From positions 1 through 64,000 of the forward strand of contig NZ_BOPF01000013.1 of the NCBI RefSeq assembly GCF_016863615.1: a stretch of DNA of 64,000 nt, given 5' to 3'. Both the position numbers and the translations under genes were made by a program. This DNA comes from Virgisporangium aliadipatigenens. GTDB taxonomy: Bacteria; Actinomycetota; Actinomycetes; Mycobacteriales; Micromonosporaceae. This document shows positions 37,273 to 45,459 of this stretch, in pieces (within the stretch, counting starts at the first letter, position 1; every line of letters starts with the position of its first letter). The notes below the pieces were generated by a model. It was not told the origin of the DNA, ran no database searches, and saw only the letters and a list, made by a program, of their open reading frames with translations.

Positions 37273-37454
37273 TGCGTCCTCCGCGAGTCGACGCGCCTAT
37301 CGGCACCGATCGCGCCCACCTGAGCGGCGTGTCCCGGATCACCCCCGTCGCGGGCTGAACCTTTCACCGGTCCGCACCCGGTTGACCTGCACAAACGGCC
37401 CGGTAGCGGGTCGGGTCCGAGACGGTTTCGCGGGCCTCTCGTTACGCTCCGCCC

Positions 37455-38075
37455 GTGCAGCCGACATCGACGCGCCCCGCTACCCCCGCCCGTTCCGCCG
37501 TCGCGCAGGCCCCCGCCGCGCGGCCGAAGAAGCCACGCGGTCTCATGATCGCCGGCATCCTCGCCGGCGTGATCGCGGTCGCGCTCGCCGCGGCCGCCGT
37601 CTTCGCGTTCCTCAACCCGTCGTCCCCCGCCGACGGCACCAGCGCCGCCGGGCCGAAGGCGCCCGCGCCGTGTTCGCTGGTGGACCGGAACCTGGCGCTG
37701 AAGCTCGTGCCGGAGGGCACCCAGCGCGAGGACGGCAACCTCTGCTCCTACGAGGGCAAGGACCCGGCCGCCGGCCCGAAGCTGAGCCTGACCGTCAACG
37801 CCGTCCCGGACGAGAACGGCAAGCCCGGCACCGAGGTCGCCGCGCAGCACATCAGGGACACGTTCAAGGGCGTGGGCAAGCCGATCGACGGGCTCGGCGA
37901 CGAGTCGGTCTCCTACGAACCGCCGGGCTCCCGCACGATCATCATCCTGTTCCGGGTGAACAACATGATCGTGTCGATCACCGGCTCCGGGAAGACCGGC
38001 ACGCCCGAGGCCTCCGACCCGGTGCCGCCCACGAAGGACATCGCGATGGAGGTCGCCAACCGGCTGCGCAAGTAG
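37455..38075 (+). CDS. Secreted or membrane-anchored protein, DUF3558-like
   Basis: 206 aa. A Pro/Ala-rich basic N-terminus precedes one TM segment (about 29-51, GLMIAGILAGVIAVALAAAAVFAFL). An extracellular domain of about 130 residues has two cysteines (PCSLVDR near 74 and NLCSYEG near 96) and GLGDESV, which recall the DUF3558 lipoprotein family. The function is unknown. The start is a GTG. A strong hairpin 36 bp after the stop ends the transcript. Confidence 0.7.
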   Translation: MQPTSTRPATPARSAVAQAPAARPKKPRGLMIAGILAGVIAVALAAAAVFAFLNPSSPADGTSAAGPKAPAPCSLVDRNLALKLVPEGTQREDGNLCSYEGKDPAAGPKLSLTVNAVPDENGKPGTEVAAQHIRDTFKGVGKPIDGLGDESVSYEPPGSRTIIILFRVNNMIVSITGSGKTGTPEASDPVPPTKDIAMEVANRLRK

Positions 38076-38110
38076 CGGTAGCCGCGCGGTTTCCACCGGG
38101 GTGCACGCCG

Positions 38111-38150
38111 CCCCGTCGGGTGCCTGGCCACCGAGCCGCACCCGACGGGG
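38111..38150 (+). terminator. Hairpin terminator, 13-bp perfect stem
   Basis: CCCCGTCGGGTGC (38111-38123) pairs perfectly with GCACCCGACGGGG (38138-38150) around a 14-nt loop. It lies between the DUF3558-like gene and the SH3b-glucosaminidase gene, so it may end the first or act in the leader of the second. Confidence 0.75.
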
Positions 38151-38219
38151 AACCGCCCCGGGACCCGTTCCACCGAAAGGTGGACCTCGCCAGCGAACCG
38201 CGAGAGAACGGGTCACCCG

Positions 38220-39401
38220 ATGCGTCGTGAGTTGCAGACCGCCCTCCAGATCCTGATCGGTGCCGGCGTCGCCGCCGGGGTCGGCACGGCGCTCCAGGGA
38301 ACGGCGTTCGCCGCCGACGCCGCCAACGGCACCGCCCGGGCCTGGGTCAACGTGCGCAACGCCCCGCACGGCACCGCCCTCTCGGTGGGCTCGCTGAGCA
38401 CCGGCCAGAAGGTGACCGTGCTGTGCCGGACCACCGGCACCACGGTGAACGGCCCCGGCGGCGCCACCGCCCTGTGGGACAAGCTCGGCGAGGGCCGCTA
38501 CGTCTCGCACTCGTACGTGAACTCCGGCACCGCCGCCGTCGCCCGCTGCGACGCCCCCGCGCCGGCACCCGCGCCCACCGTCCGGCTCACGGCCACGGCG
38601 ACCCCCACGCCCACGGTCACCGCCACGTCGGCACCGGCCGCCACGAACGCCACCGCGCGCGCCTGGGTCAACGTGCGCAGCGCACCCAGCGGAACGGCCG
38701 CCGCCGTCGGTTCCCTCAGCACGAACCAGCCGGTGACCGTCACCTGCCAGACGGCCGGAACCAAGGTCAACGGCCCGGGCGGGGTCAGCACCGACTGGGA
38801 CAAGATCGGTGAGGGCCGCTGGGTGGCCCACTCCTACCTGAACGTCGCCGCCGGCCCGCTCCCCAAGTGCGACGCCAGCGGCAAGGTCATCGAGAAGCCG
38901 GTGCCGGCGCCGAAGGCCGGGCTGACCGCCGAGCAGACCGCGTTCCTCAACACGATCGCCGGCCCGGCGATGAAGAACTTCACCGAGAGCAAGGTGCCCG
39001 CCTCGGTCACCATCGCCCAGGCGATCCTGGAGTCCGGCTGGGGCAAGGGCGAGATCCCGCGCACGGCCCACAACTTCTACGGCGCCAAGTGCTCGCCGGG
39101 GAACGTCCCCGGGCCGGTCGCCGTCGGCTGCCGCACCTTCCCCACCCGGGAGTGCAACGCCACGAAGTGCTGGGACGCGGTGGGCTCGTTCAAGGTGTTC
39201 GCCTCGGTGCTCGACTCGACCCGGGACCACGCGCGCATCCTCACCACGAACAAGCGCTACGCTGCCGCCTTCGCCTACTCGGCCGACCCGAGCCGGTTCG
39301 CGGCCGAGGTGCACAAGGCGGGCTACGCCTCCGACCCGAACTACACCACGCAGCTCGTGCAGATCATGGTGAAGTTCGATCTCTACCGCTACGACAAGTA
39401 G
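38220..39401 (+). CDS. Exported cell-wall hydrolase: two SH3b repeats plus glucosaminidase domain
   Basis: 393 aa. Signal peptide (about 1-31, ending GTAFAAD). Two bacterial SH3 repeats (about 38-110 and 140-215) share ARAWVNVRNAP/ARAWVNVRSAP, LSTGQ/LSTNQ and NGPGG. A FlgJ/LytG-type N-acetylglucosaminidase domain spans about 230-390 (ASVTIAQAILESGWGKGEIP, AHNFYGAKC). The glutamate in ILESGWG is the expected catalytic acid. The SH3b modules should bind peptidoglycan. Promoter and ribosome site are weak; a 144-bp leader with a strong hairpin precedes it. Confidence 0.92.
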   Translation: MRRELQTALQILIGAGVAAGVGTALQGTAFAADAANGTARAWVNVRNAPHGTALSVGSLSTGQKVTVLCRTTGTTVNGPGGATALWDKLGEGRYVSHSYVNSGTAAVARCDAPAPAPAPTVRLTATATPTPTVTATSAPAATNATARAWVNVRSAPSGTAAAVGSLSTNQPVTVTCQTAGTKVNGPGGVSTDWDKIGEGRWVAHSYLNVAAGPLPKCDASGKVIEKPVPAPKAGLTAEQTAFLNTIAGPAMKNFTESKVPASVTIAQAILESGWGKGEIPRTAHNFYGAKCSPGNVPGPVAVGCRTFPTRECNATKCWDAVGSFKVFASVLDSTRDHARILTTNKRYAAAFAYSADPSRFAAEVHKAGYASDPNYTTQLVQIMVKFDLYRYDK

Positions 39402-39415
39402 ACAACTCCAGGGTT

Positions 39416-39448
39416 TGCCCCCATGGCAATGCTGGCGCCGTGGGGGCA
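39416..39448 (+). terminator. Hairpin terminator after the glucosaminidase gene
   Basis: TGCCCCCA (39416-39423) pairs with TGGGGGCA (39441-39448) around a 17-nt loop, followed by CTCTTGTT. It lies 15 bp past the stop of the glucosaminidase gene. Confidence 0.65.
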
Positions 39449-39459
39449 CTCTTGTTCCC

Positions 39460-39705
39460 ATGAACGCGGCGAAGCTCTTCACACTGCTCGTGCTCCCGCT
39501 CGTGGGCCTGGTACTCGTCGGCATGGTGGCGATCTGGGCGTTCAAGGCGCTGCTCGGTCTGGTCGTCTACCTGCTCATCGGGGCCGGCGTGGTGATCGGC
39601 GGCATGTACCTGTACGGCAGGGCCAAGAAGGCCGTCGGGTCGGGCACCCGCACGCGCTACCGCATCGACGCCGCCGCCGAGACGTACCGGCAGCGCAACC
39701 GCTGA
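39460..39705 (+). CDS. Small two-TM membrane protein
   Basis: 81 aa. Two adjacent hydrophobic helices, about 6-27 (LFTLLVLPLVGLVLVGMVAIW) and 31-54 (LLGLVVYLLIGAGVVIGGMYL), then a basic cytosolic tail ending in YRQRNR. I do not recognise the family. It begins at an ATG 12 bp past a terminator hairpin and ends 45 bp before the MerR-fusion gene. Confidence 0.65.
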   Translation: MNAAKLFTLLVLPLVGLVLVGMVAIWAFKALLGLVVYLLIGAGVVIGGMYLYGRAKKAVGSGTRTRYRIDAAAETYRQRNR

Positions 39706-39711
39706 ACGGGC

Positions 39712-39742
39712 TTGACCCTCGACCCGGTCGAGAGTTCAGGCT
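39712..39742 (+). promoter_or_regulatory. MerR-type promoter with central palindrome
   Basis: TTGACC (39712-39717, -35-like) is followed by the palindrome CTCGACC-C-GGTCGAG (39718-39732). A weak -10-like hexamer CAGGCT (39737-39742) gives a 19-bp spacer. A palindrome inside an overlong spacer is the hallmark of promoters controlled by MerR-family proteins, and it immediately precedes a MerR gene, so autoregulation is likely. Confidence 0.7.
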
Positions 39743-39749
39743 CTGACGG

Positions 39750-40820
39750 GTGGAGAGTACGTCCGTCACGGCGACGCACAGCATCGGGCGCTTCGCGCGT
39801 TCCACCGGCCTGACCATCAGCGCGCTGCGGTTCTACGACCGGGCGGGGGTGCTGGTGCCGGCCGTCGTGGACCCGTCGACCGGATACCGCTGGTACACCG
39901 ATGCGCAGGTGCGCCCGGCCCGGCTCGTGGCCGCGTTGCGCCGGGTCGGGCTGCCGATCGCCGACATCGTTCTCGTGCTGCGGCTCGGTGGTGACCGGCC
40001 GGCCGTTCAGCGGGTGCTCGACCGGCACCTGCGCCGCCTGGAGGACGGGCTCACCGACGCGCGCCGCGAACTGACCCGGGCGATCGGGCTGATCGGTCCC
40101 GAGCAGCGGGTCGCGCCCGCCGTCGTCAGCGTCTCCGCCGCACGGCTCGCCATGGCGTTCGACGCGGTGCGCTTCGCCGTCTGCCGGGATCCCGCGCTGC
40201 CCGGGCTGGGCGGTGTGCGGTTCGACCTCGGCGACGGGATGCTGCGGCTGGTCGCCACCGACCGGTACCGGCTGGCCGTCGCGGGAGTTCCGGCGCCCGG
40301 CACGGGTGCCCTGACGGCGCCGACCGACCTGCTCGACGCGGCGCGCGGGATCCTGGACGGCGCGGACGACGCCACCGTCACCCTCGCCGCCGACCGGCTC
40401 ACCGTCGCGGCGAACGGGCGCGAGATCGGCGGGGTGCCGCTGCCCGAGGAGTTCCCCGACTACCGGCCGCTGCTGCGGGCCGAGTCCGCGCACCGGCACG
40501 TCACCGACGCGACGGCCCTGCGCAGCGCGCTGACCGGCGGGCCGGTGGTCCCCGTGACCCGGCACCAGGACGGCACCCGCACCGAGGTGTCCGTGCTGAC
40601 CGTCGACGCCGGCGGCACCCTGCGGGTCGGCAGCGCCCGAGAGGAACCGGACGCGCGGCTGCGCGTCGGGTTCAACCGGGAGTTTCTCCTGGAGGCGATC
40701 GCCGCGGGCCACGGCGACCAGTTGGTCCTCGAACTCGACGGGCCGATCGCGCCGCTGGCGGTGCGCCGGCCCGACGACGTGGAGACGTTTTCGATCCTGA
40801 TGCCGACCCGGCTGGACTAA
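39750..40820 (+). CDS. MerR regulator fused to DNA polymerase III beta-clamp-like domains
   Basis: 356 aa. A MerR DNA-binding domain (about 10-80: SIGRFARSTGLTISALRFYDRAGVL, TGYRWYTDAQV) is followed by a helical linker (about 85-120). The rest (about 125-356) resembles domains 2 and 3 of the DnaN sliding clamp. LGDGMLRLVATDRYRLAVA near 168-186 matches the clamp's second-domain signature, and FNREFLLEAI near 306 plus SILMPTRLD at the C-terminus match the third. The first clamp domain is replaced by the MerR part. A transcription factor that reads a clamp-like ligand or partner is an inference. GTG start. Confidence 0.87.
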   Translation: MESTSVTATHSIGRFARSTGLTISALRFYDRAGVLVPAVVDPSTGYRWYTDAQVRPARLVAALRRVGLPIADIVLVLRLGGDRPAVQRVLDRHLRRLEDGLTDARRELTRAIGLIGPEQRVAPAVVSVSAARLAMAFDAVRFAVCRDPALPGLGGVRFDLGDGMLRLVATDRYRLAVAGVPAPGTGALTAPTDLLDAARGILDGADDATVTLAADRLTVAANGREIGGVPLPEEFPDYRPLLRAESAHRHVTDATALRSALTGGPVVPVTRHQDGTRTEVSVLTVDAGGTLRVGSAREEPDARLRVGFNREFLLEAIAAGHGDQLVLELDGPIAPLAVRRPDDVETFSILMPTRLD

Positions 40821-41026
40821 CCGCTGCGGCGGTTGCCGTACTGCCTGGGCTGCTGGACGTTGCCGCGGCGGGCGAAGTGCTGGCCGGCCCGCGACTCGGT
40901 GTGCTGCTGGGCGCCCTTGGCCTTGCCGTGTGCCCGACGCTCGGCCCGATTGGCGAACTGCGGCTCCTCGGCGGGAGACTCCTCCGAAGAGCTTTCCGGC
41001 TCCGACGAGATCATGAGATGGACCAT
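40817..41026 (-). CDS. Small basic conserved protein
   Basis: 69 aa. Acidic serine-rich start (SSEPESSSEESPAEEP) followed by a basic half (FANRAERRAHGKAKGAQQ, RQYGNRRSG) like small actinobacterial proteins of unknown function. Likely disordered and nucleic-acid binding, but this is only composition. It converges on the MerR-fusion gene with overlapping stop codons (4 bp) and diverges from the DEAD-box helicase gene. The start may instead be the ATG at 41014. Confidence 0.62.
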   Translation of the reverse strand: MVHLMISSEPESSSEESPAEEPQFANRAERRAHGKAKGAQQHTESRAGQHFARRGNVQQPRQYGNRRSG

Positions 41027-41161
41027 ACCAGGCTGTGGGAGCCGCGAGCCGAACGTACAATGGTCATCATCGGTCCGATCCGTCCTGCATCGGGCCGTGT
41101 TGCATGTTATGGAGCGGGACGCCAGGCGGGTGCGCCCGCCCCTTCCACTCTCGGAGTCTTT

Positions 41162-42778
41162 ATGGCGGCCCGCCGCCCTCACACCTTTCTCGAACTCGAT
41201 GTCCCGGCTGCGCTCAGCGACGTTCTCGCCGGTCTCGACATCACCGTCCCCTCGCCGATCCAGGCGGCGACGCTGCCCGACTCACTCGCCGGACGCGATG
41301 TGATCGGGCGGGGCCGCACCGGTTCCGGCAAGACCTACGCGTTCCTGCTGCCGGTGCTGGCCAGGCTCGCCGCCACCCGCCGTCCCGCGCGCCCCGGGCG
41401 TCCGCGTGCGCTCATCCTCGCTCCGACGAGGGAACTGGCGACGCAGATCGACGCGTCGATGGCGCCGCTCGCGAAGGCCCTCGGGCTGCGCACGCTCACC
41501 GTGTTCGGCGGCGTCGGGCACAACCCGCAGATCTCCGGCCTGCGCGCCGGGGTCGACGTGCTCGTCGCCTGCCCGGGCCGGCTCGACGACCACATCCGGG
41601 GCGGCCACGCGTCGCTCGACGCGGTGGAGATCACCGTGCTCGACGAGGCCGATCACATGGCCGACCTCGGGTTCCTGCCGGTGGTGCGCCGGCTGATGGA
41701 CCAGACGCCCCGCGACGGGCAGCGGCTGCTCTTCTCGGCCACCCTGGACGCCGGCATCGACGTGCTGGTCAAGCGGTTCCTGCGGCAGCCGGTGACGCAC
41801 AGCGTGGACTCTGCCAAGTCGCCGGTCGTGTCGATGGCGCACCACGTGCTGCACGTGCGCCCCGATCACCGGATCCCGGTCCTGGTGGACCTGACCGCCG
41901 CGCCCGGCCGCACGCTGGTGTTCACCCGCACGAAGCGGGGCGCGAAGACGCTCACGAAGCAGCTGGTCGCCGCGGGCGTGCCGGCCGTCGAGCTGCACGG
42001 CAACCTGGCCCAGAACGCCCGCACGCGCAACCTGGCGGCGTTCTCCGACGGTGGGGTGCGCACGCTCGTGGCGACCGACATCGCCGCCCGTGGGATCCAC
42101 GTCGACGACGTGACCCTGGTGATCCACGCCGATCCGCCGATGGAGCACAAGGCCTACCTGCACCGTTCGGGGCGCACCGCCCGGGCCGGGGCGAGCGGCA
42201 CCGTCGTCACGCTGATGACGGACGCGCAGGTGACCGACGTGCGGGACCTGACCCGCCAGGCCGGGATCAAGCCGACGGTCACGCGGCTCACGCCCGAGCA
42301 CCCGCTCCTCGGCGAACTGGCACCCGGTGAGCGCACCTACGTCGCCCCGACCGAATCCGCCCCCACTGCCGCCGGCGGCGGTCGCGGTGGGCGCGGCGGC
42401 CAGGGCTCCGGCGGGCAGGGCGCGGGCCGTGGTGGCCGCGGCAGCTCCCGTCCGGGAGGCACGCGGGCCACGGCCGCCGATGTACCGGCCGCGGGTCGCC
42501 CCGCCGGCGCGGGTTCCTCGGCCGGCGGCGGTGCCGGCGGTCCCGAGGGGCGCGCTGACGGGGGCGGCGACGCGTCGCGTTCGCGGCGGCCGCGCCGTGG
42601 GCGTGGCGGGCGCGGCCGTGGCGCCGGGGCGGCCGCCTCGTCGGGCACGCCGTCGCAGCGTTCGCACCCGGAGGGCGACGCGCACGCGGCCGCACCCCGG
42701 CCTCGTCGCAGCCCGTCGACCGGCGGCGCGGCGGCCTTCTCCGCCGGCTCCCGTGTGGGCGGCCGCCGCCCCCGCTGA
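41162..42778 (+). CDS. DEAD-box RNA helicase
   Basis: 538 aa. Q motif region (FLELDVP, PSPIQAATLP near 31-40), Walker A GRTGSGKT near 52-59, PTRELA, DEAD (VLDEADHM near 160), SAT (LLFSATLD), VFTRTKRGAKTL, TDIAARGIHVDDV and HRSGRTARAG, all as in RhlE/DeaD proteins. The last 150 residues are a Gly/Arg/Ala-rich disordered tail (RGG-like), which binds RNA in related helicases. The ATG has GGAG upstream. The 5' leader of about 135 nt holds no gene and could be a cold-shock-type leader. Confidence 0.95.
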   Translation: MAARRPHTFLELDVPAALSDVLAGLDITVPSPIQAATLPDSLAGRDVIGRGRTGSGKTYAFLLPVLARLAATRRPARPGRPRALILAPTRELATQIDASMAPLAKALGLRTLTVFGGVGHNPQISGLRAGVDVLVACPGRLDDHIRGGHASLDAVEITVLDEADHMADLGFLPVVRRLMDQTPRDGQRLLFSATLDAGIDVLVKRFLRQPVTHSVDSAKSPVVSMAHHVLHVRPDHRIPVLVDLTAAPGRTLVFTRTKRGAKTLTKQLVAAGVPAVELHGNLAQNARTRNLAAFSDGGVRTLVATDIAARGIHVDDVTLVIHADPPMEHKAYLHRSGRTARAGASGTVVTLMTDAQVTDVRDLTRQAGIKPTVTRLTPEHPLLGELAPGERTYVAPTESAPTAAGGGRGGRGGQGSGGQGAGRGGRGSSRPGGTRATAADVPAAGRPAGAGSSAGGGAGGPEGRADGGGDASRSRRPRRGRGGRGRGAGAAASSGTPSQRSHPEGDAHAAAPRPRRSPSTGGAAAFSAGSRVGGRRPR

Positions 42779-42795
42779 CCGGAGCAGAGTTTTAG

Positions 42796-42838
42796 CGCGA
42801 GGACCACGGTCGGCAGCACGTCGACCGTGGTCCTCGCG
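42796..42838. terminator. Bidirectional hairpin terminator, 16-bp perfect stem
   Basis: CGCGAGGACCACGGTC (42796-42811) pairs perfectly with GACCGTGGTCCTCGCG (42823-42838); loop 11 nt. It sits between the convergent helicase and TetR genes and touches the TetR stop codon. Confidence 0.85.
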
Positions 42839-43501
42839 TCAGGATGTACGGCCTGACGGGTCGGTCAGGGTGATGCACGCCTGCTGAACGAGCCAGCGCT
42901 CCGCGGCGTCGTAGCTCCACCCGCACTCCTCGATCAGTGATCGCCAGGAGTAGAGCCCGAAGTAGAACCACAGGTGATCCGCGACCCTGTCGACGTCCTG
43001 TCGAACCAGACCCGCGGCGACCAGGTGCCGGGCGATCTCACCCAGTGCGTCGCGGCAATTCGCCACCACTTGGCGCCACACCTCATGGGCCCCGGCATCG
43101 CTGGACCTGGCCGAGTGCAAGAGGTCGATGGAGGTCTTGAACATCTCCTGATCGGCACGCGTGCCTGCCGCGACGGCCACGAGGGCCGTCCGGAGATCCG
43201 GCGTCCCGCGGATCTGTTCGAGCGCCGCGGAGGCGTTCGGGGAGGCGGCCACGTCCCCGAGCAGGAGGGCGTGCAGAACGTCCGCCTTGGTGCCGACGCT
43301 GAGATACACCGTCCGGACCGAGACTCCACCGGCGCGCGCGATGTCGGCCATTGTCACTCGCGCATATCCCTGCGAGACGAACAGCTCCCGTGCCGTCCGC
43401 AGGACGTCCTCCCGGGTCTGCTGCGCGTGCTGGGCACGCCGCGGGGAGTTGTATGCGCGGGTCGCGTCGGTCACGCCGTACAGGTTAGCAAGCATTTCCA
43501 T
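42839..43501 (-). CDS. TetR-family transcriptional regulator
   Basis: 220 aa. HTH at about 30-75 (REDVLRTARELFVSQGYARVTMADIARAGGVSVRTVYLSVGTKADVLHALL split across the domain), then a helical ligand domain. It diverges from an alpha/beta hydrolase gene, and an extended inverted repeat (43489-43541) lies across the shared promoter; the usual layout of a TetR repressor controlling its neighbour. Start uncertain: ATG 43501 lies inside the repeat, and GTG 43474 is an alternative; neither has a good ribosome site. Confidence 0.88.
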   Translation of the reverse strand: MEMLANLYGVTDATRAYNSPRRAQHAQQTREDVLRTARELFVSQGYARVTMADIARAGGVSVRTVYLSVGTKADVLHALLLGDVAASPNASAALEQIRGTPDLRTALVAVAAGTRADQEMFKTSIDLLHSARSSDAGAHEVWRQVVANCRDALGEIARHLVAAGLVRQDVDRVADHLWFYFGLYSWRSLIEECGWSYDAAERWLVQQACITLTDPSGRTS

Positions 43502-43541
43502 TAGCGTGCATTGACTTCATTGCTAGTGAAATGAATGCTTG
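43489..43541. promoter_or_regulatory. Extended inverted repeat between TetR and hydrolase genes
   Basis: Outer arms CAAGCATT (43489-43496) and AATGCTTG (43534-43541) are perfect. Inner arms CATTAGC (43499-43505) and GCTAGTG (43522-43528) match with one difference. TTGACT at 43511-43516 could be the -35 box of the hydrolase promoter. A TetR operator is the likely role. Confidence 0.6.
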
Positions 43542-43584
43542 GCGCGTGACGCGACCGCGTCGTGTACTCCCGGAAGGAAACCCG

Positions 43585-44304
43585 ATGACGTTCTTCGTTC
43601 TCGTTCACGGCGGATGGCAGGGCGCCTGGTGCTGGGACGGCGTCCGCGACGCTCTCCACGCCGAGGGACACCGCACACTGGCTCCGACGTGGCTCGGCGC
43701 GGTCGACGGCCGCCCGCTCACCCCGGAGGAGACGACGATCAACGCCGCCGGCGCCCGGATCACCAGGGCCGTCGCCGAAGCCGCCGGCGATGACGACGTC
43801 GTCCTGGTCGGGCACAGCGGTGGGGGCGCGATCGTTCAGTCCGTGGCGGACCGGTTCGCGCACCGGGTGAGCCGCGTCATCTACGTGGACGCCGTCGTGC
43901 TCCGCGACGGCGAGGCCTTCGTCGACGTCATGCCCTTCCCGGAGGGGTTCGCCGGAGCCGACGCCCCGATCGACGCCGTCGCGCCGGCCCCGCCGTCCGC
44001 ATGGTGGGGCGAGAGCTTCATGAACGGCGCGTCGCCCGAGCTGATCGAGGAGACCGCGCGCCGGCTGATCGACGTTCCCCTCGTCTCGCTCACCCGCCCG
44101 GTGCACCTGCCCCGGTACTGGCAGTCAGAACCGTCGGCCGGCTACGTGTTCCTGCGCGACGACATCGCCGTTCCGGCCGAGGTCTGGCGAGGCATGGCCG
44201 AACGGCTCTCGGATCCTGCCGTCTTCGAGTGCGACGGCCCGCATCAGGCGATGCTGACCCATCCGCGCCAGCTCGCCAAGGTGCTGATCGACGCGTCCTA
44301 CTGA
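43585..44304 (+). CDS. Alpha/beta hydrolase, esterase/hydroxynitrile-lyase-like
   Basis: 239 aa. Oxyanion segment FVLVHGGWQGAWCWD (about 3-17), nucleophile elbow VGHSGGG near residue 73, and catalytic histidine in DGPHQAM near residue 221. This opening is typical of the plant-type methylesterase/hydroxynitrile lyase branch, whose bacterial members are mostly uncharacterised. ATG 43585 follows GGAAGGAAA. Probably induced when the divergent TetR protein binds the substrate or a related molecule. Confidence 0.9.
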   Translation: MTFFVLVHGGWQGAWCWDGVRDALHAEGHRTLAPTWLGAVDGRPLTPEETTINAAGARITRAVAEAAGDDDVVLVGHSGGGAIVQSVADRFAHRVSRVIYVDAVVLRDGEAFVDVMPFPEGFAGADAPIDAVAPAPPSAWWGESFMNGASPELIEETARRLIDVPLVSLTRPVHLPRYWQSEPSAGYVFLRDDIAVPAEVWRGMAERLSDPAVFECDGPHQAMLTHPRQLAKVLIDASY

Positions 44305-44326
44305 CGCCGCCCGGCGGGAGGCGGCG
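44305..44326 (+). terminator. GC-rich hairpin after the hydrolase gene
   Basis: CGCCGCC (44305-44311) pairs with GGCGGCG (44320-44326) around an 8-nt loop, starting directly after the hydrolase stop. No U-tract. Confidence 0.5.
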
Positions 44327-44415
44327 GTCGCGCCCGACGGCCCGGGAAATAAAGCGTTTGAAGCATTTCGGTGGCCCCGGTTAGCGTCCGTCCATGGGTT
44401 TGTACATGGTGCGTC

Positions 44416-44940
44416 GTGTCCGGGGGCTCGCGCCGGAGCTGGGGCTGGCATCCACTCGTTGACCGCTGGGCCGAGCGGGTCGTGGCCGACGCGGGGGTGC
44501 GGGCCGGTGAGCTGGTCGTCGATCTCGGCGCCGGCCGGGGAGCCCTGACCCGGCATCTGGTGCGCGCCGGTGCGCGGGTCCTGGCCGTGGAGCTGCATCC
44601 CGGCCGCGCCGCCTATCTGCGCGAGCGGTTCGCCGACGCGCCGGTGACCGTGGTCTCCGCCGACGCCCGCGAGGTCCGGCTGCCCGGGCGGCCGTACCGG
44701 GTGGTGGCGAGCCCGCCGTACGGGATCTCCAGCGCGCTGCTGCGCCGCCTGTTGGGACCGCGTTCCCAGCTGGTGGCGGCGGATCTCGTGCTCCAGCGGG
44801 CCCTCGTCCGCCGGTGGATCGGGCACAACCGCCGGTGGGAGCTGCGGGCCGGGACGGACCTGCCGCGCAGGGCGTTCGCGCCGCCGCCGACGGTCGACTC
44901 GACCGTTCTCGTCGTGCGCTCAACGCGCCGGCCCCGCTAG
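44416..44940 (+). CDS. Erm/KsgA-like rRNA adenine N6-methyltransferase
   Basis: 174 aa. SAM-binding motif LVVDLGAGRGALTRHLV near residue 30, acidic loop VLAVELHPGRAAYL near 52, and motif IV region VVASPPYGISSALLRRLL near residue 96. Ordinary Erm and KsgA enzymes have Asn at the first place of this motif (N-x-P-Y/F); here it is Ser. The short C-terminal domain fits small actinobacterial Erm-like proteins linked to macrolide-type resistance or rRNA modification. GTG 44416 aligns best with relatives; a GTG at 44371 is also open. Followed after 15 bp by the sigma-factor gene. Confidence 0.78.
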   Translation: MSGGSRRSWGWHPLVDRWAERVVADAGVRAGELVVDLGAGRGALTRHLVRAGARVLAVELHPGRAAYLRERFADAPVTVVSADAREVRLPGRPYRVVASPPYGISSALLRRLLGPRSQLVAADLVLQRALVRRWIGHNRRWELRAGTDLPRRAFAPPPTVDSTVLVVRSTRRPR

Positions 44941-44955
44941 AACGTCTACCAGACG

Positions 44956-45459
44956 ATGACCGTGACGTTCGAGGAGTACGTGGCCGCCCGGGGCGCCTCG
45001 TTGGTGCGCTTCGCGCGCCTGCTCACCGGCGATCCGCACCGCGCCGAGGACCTGGTGCAGGACGCGCTGGCCCGCGCCTACCTGCGTTGGGACACGATCG
45101 TGCGGGTCGAGCAGCCGGACGCGTACCTGCGCCGCATGGTGATCAACGGTTCGCACTCGTGGTGGCGACGGCGGTCCAACCGGGAGACGCCGACGGACAC
45201 GCTCGTCGAACGGGTCGCGCCCGGCGACATCGACACGGAGACCGCCGAACGGGACGCGATCCTGCGTCAGATCGCCCGCCTCTCCGATCGGCAGCGCGCC
45301 GTCGTGGTGCTGCGCTACTACGAGGACCTCGACGACGCCACGATCGCCGACATCCTGGGCTGCTCGGCCGTGACGGTGCGCTCGCACGCGCTCAAGGCCC
45401 TGAACATCCTGCGCGCCCAGGTCGGCATCGCGCCCACGACGTCGGGGAGGAAACGGTGA
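44956..45459 (+). CDS. SigE-family ECF RNA polymerase sigma factor
   Basis: 167 aa. Region 2 at about 5-75 (FEEYVAARGASLVRFARLLTGD, AEDLVQDALARAYLRWD, YLRRMVINGSHSWWRRR) and region 4 at about 105-157 (LSDRQRAVVVLRYYEDLDD, IADILGCSAVTVRSHALKAL). It follows the Erm-like gene at 15 bp and its stop overlaps the GTG of a one-TM protein gene. Sigma and membrane partner genes are thus coupled as at 7 kb. Target promoters are unknown. Confidence 0.94.
   Translation: MTVTFEEYVAARGASLVRFARLLTGDPHRAEDLVQDALARAYLRWDTIVRVEQPDAYLRRMVINGSHSWWRRRSNRETPTDTLVERVAPGDIDTETAERDAILRQIARLSDRQRAVVVLRYYEDLDDATIADILGCSAVTVRSHALKALNILRAQVGIAPTTSGRKR

Noticed and set aside
38076-38219. Possible c-di-AMP (ydaO-type) riboswitch before the cell-wall hydrolase
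   Set aside because: Such riboswitches often precede actinobacterial wall hydrolases, and the leader is structured, but the conserved ydaO segments are not recognisable. Only a 13-bp hairpin that fits a terminator can be supported.
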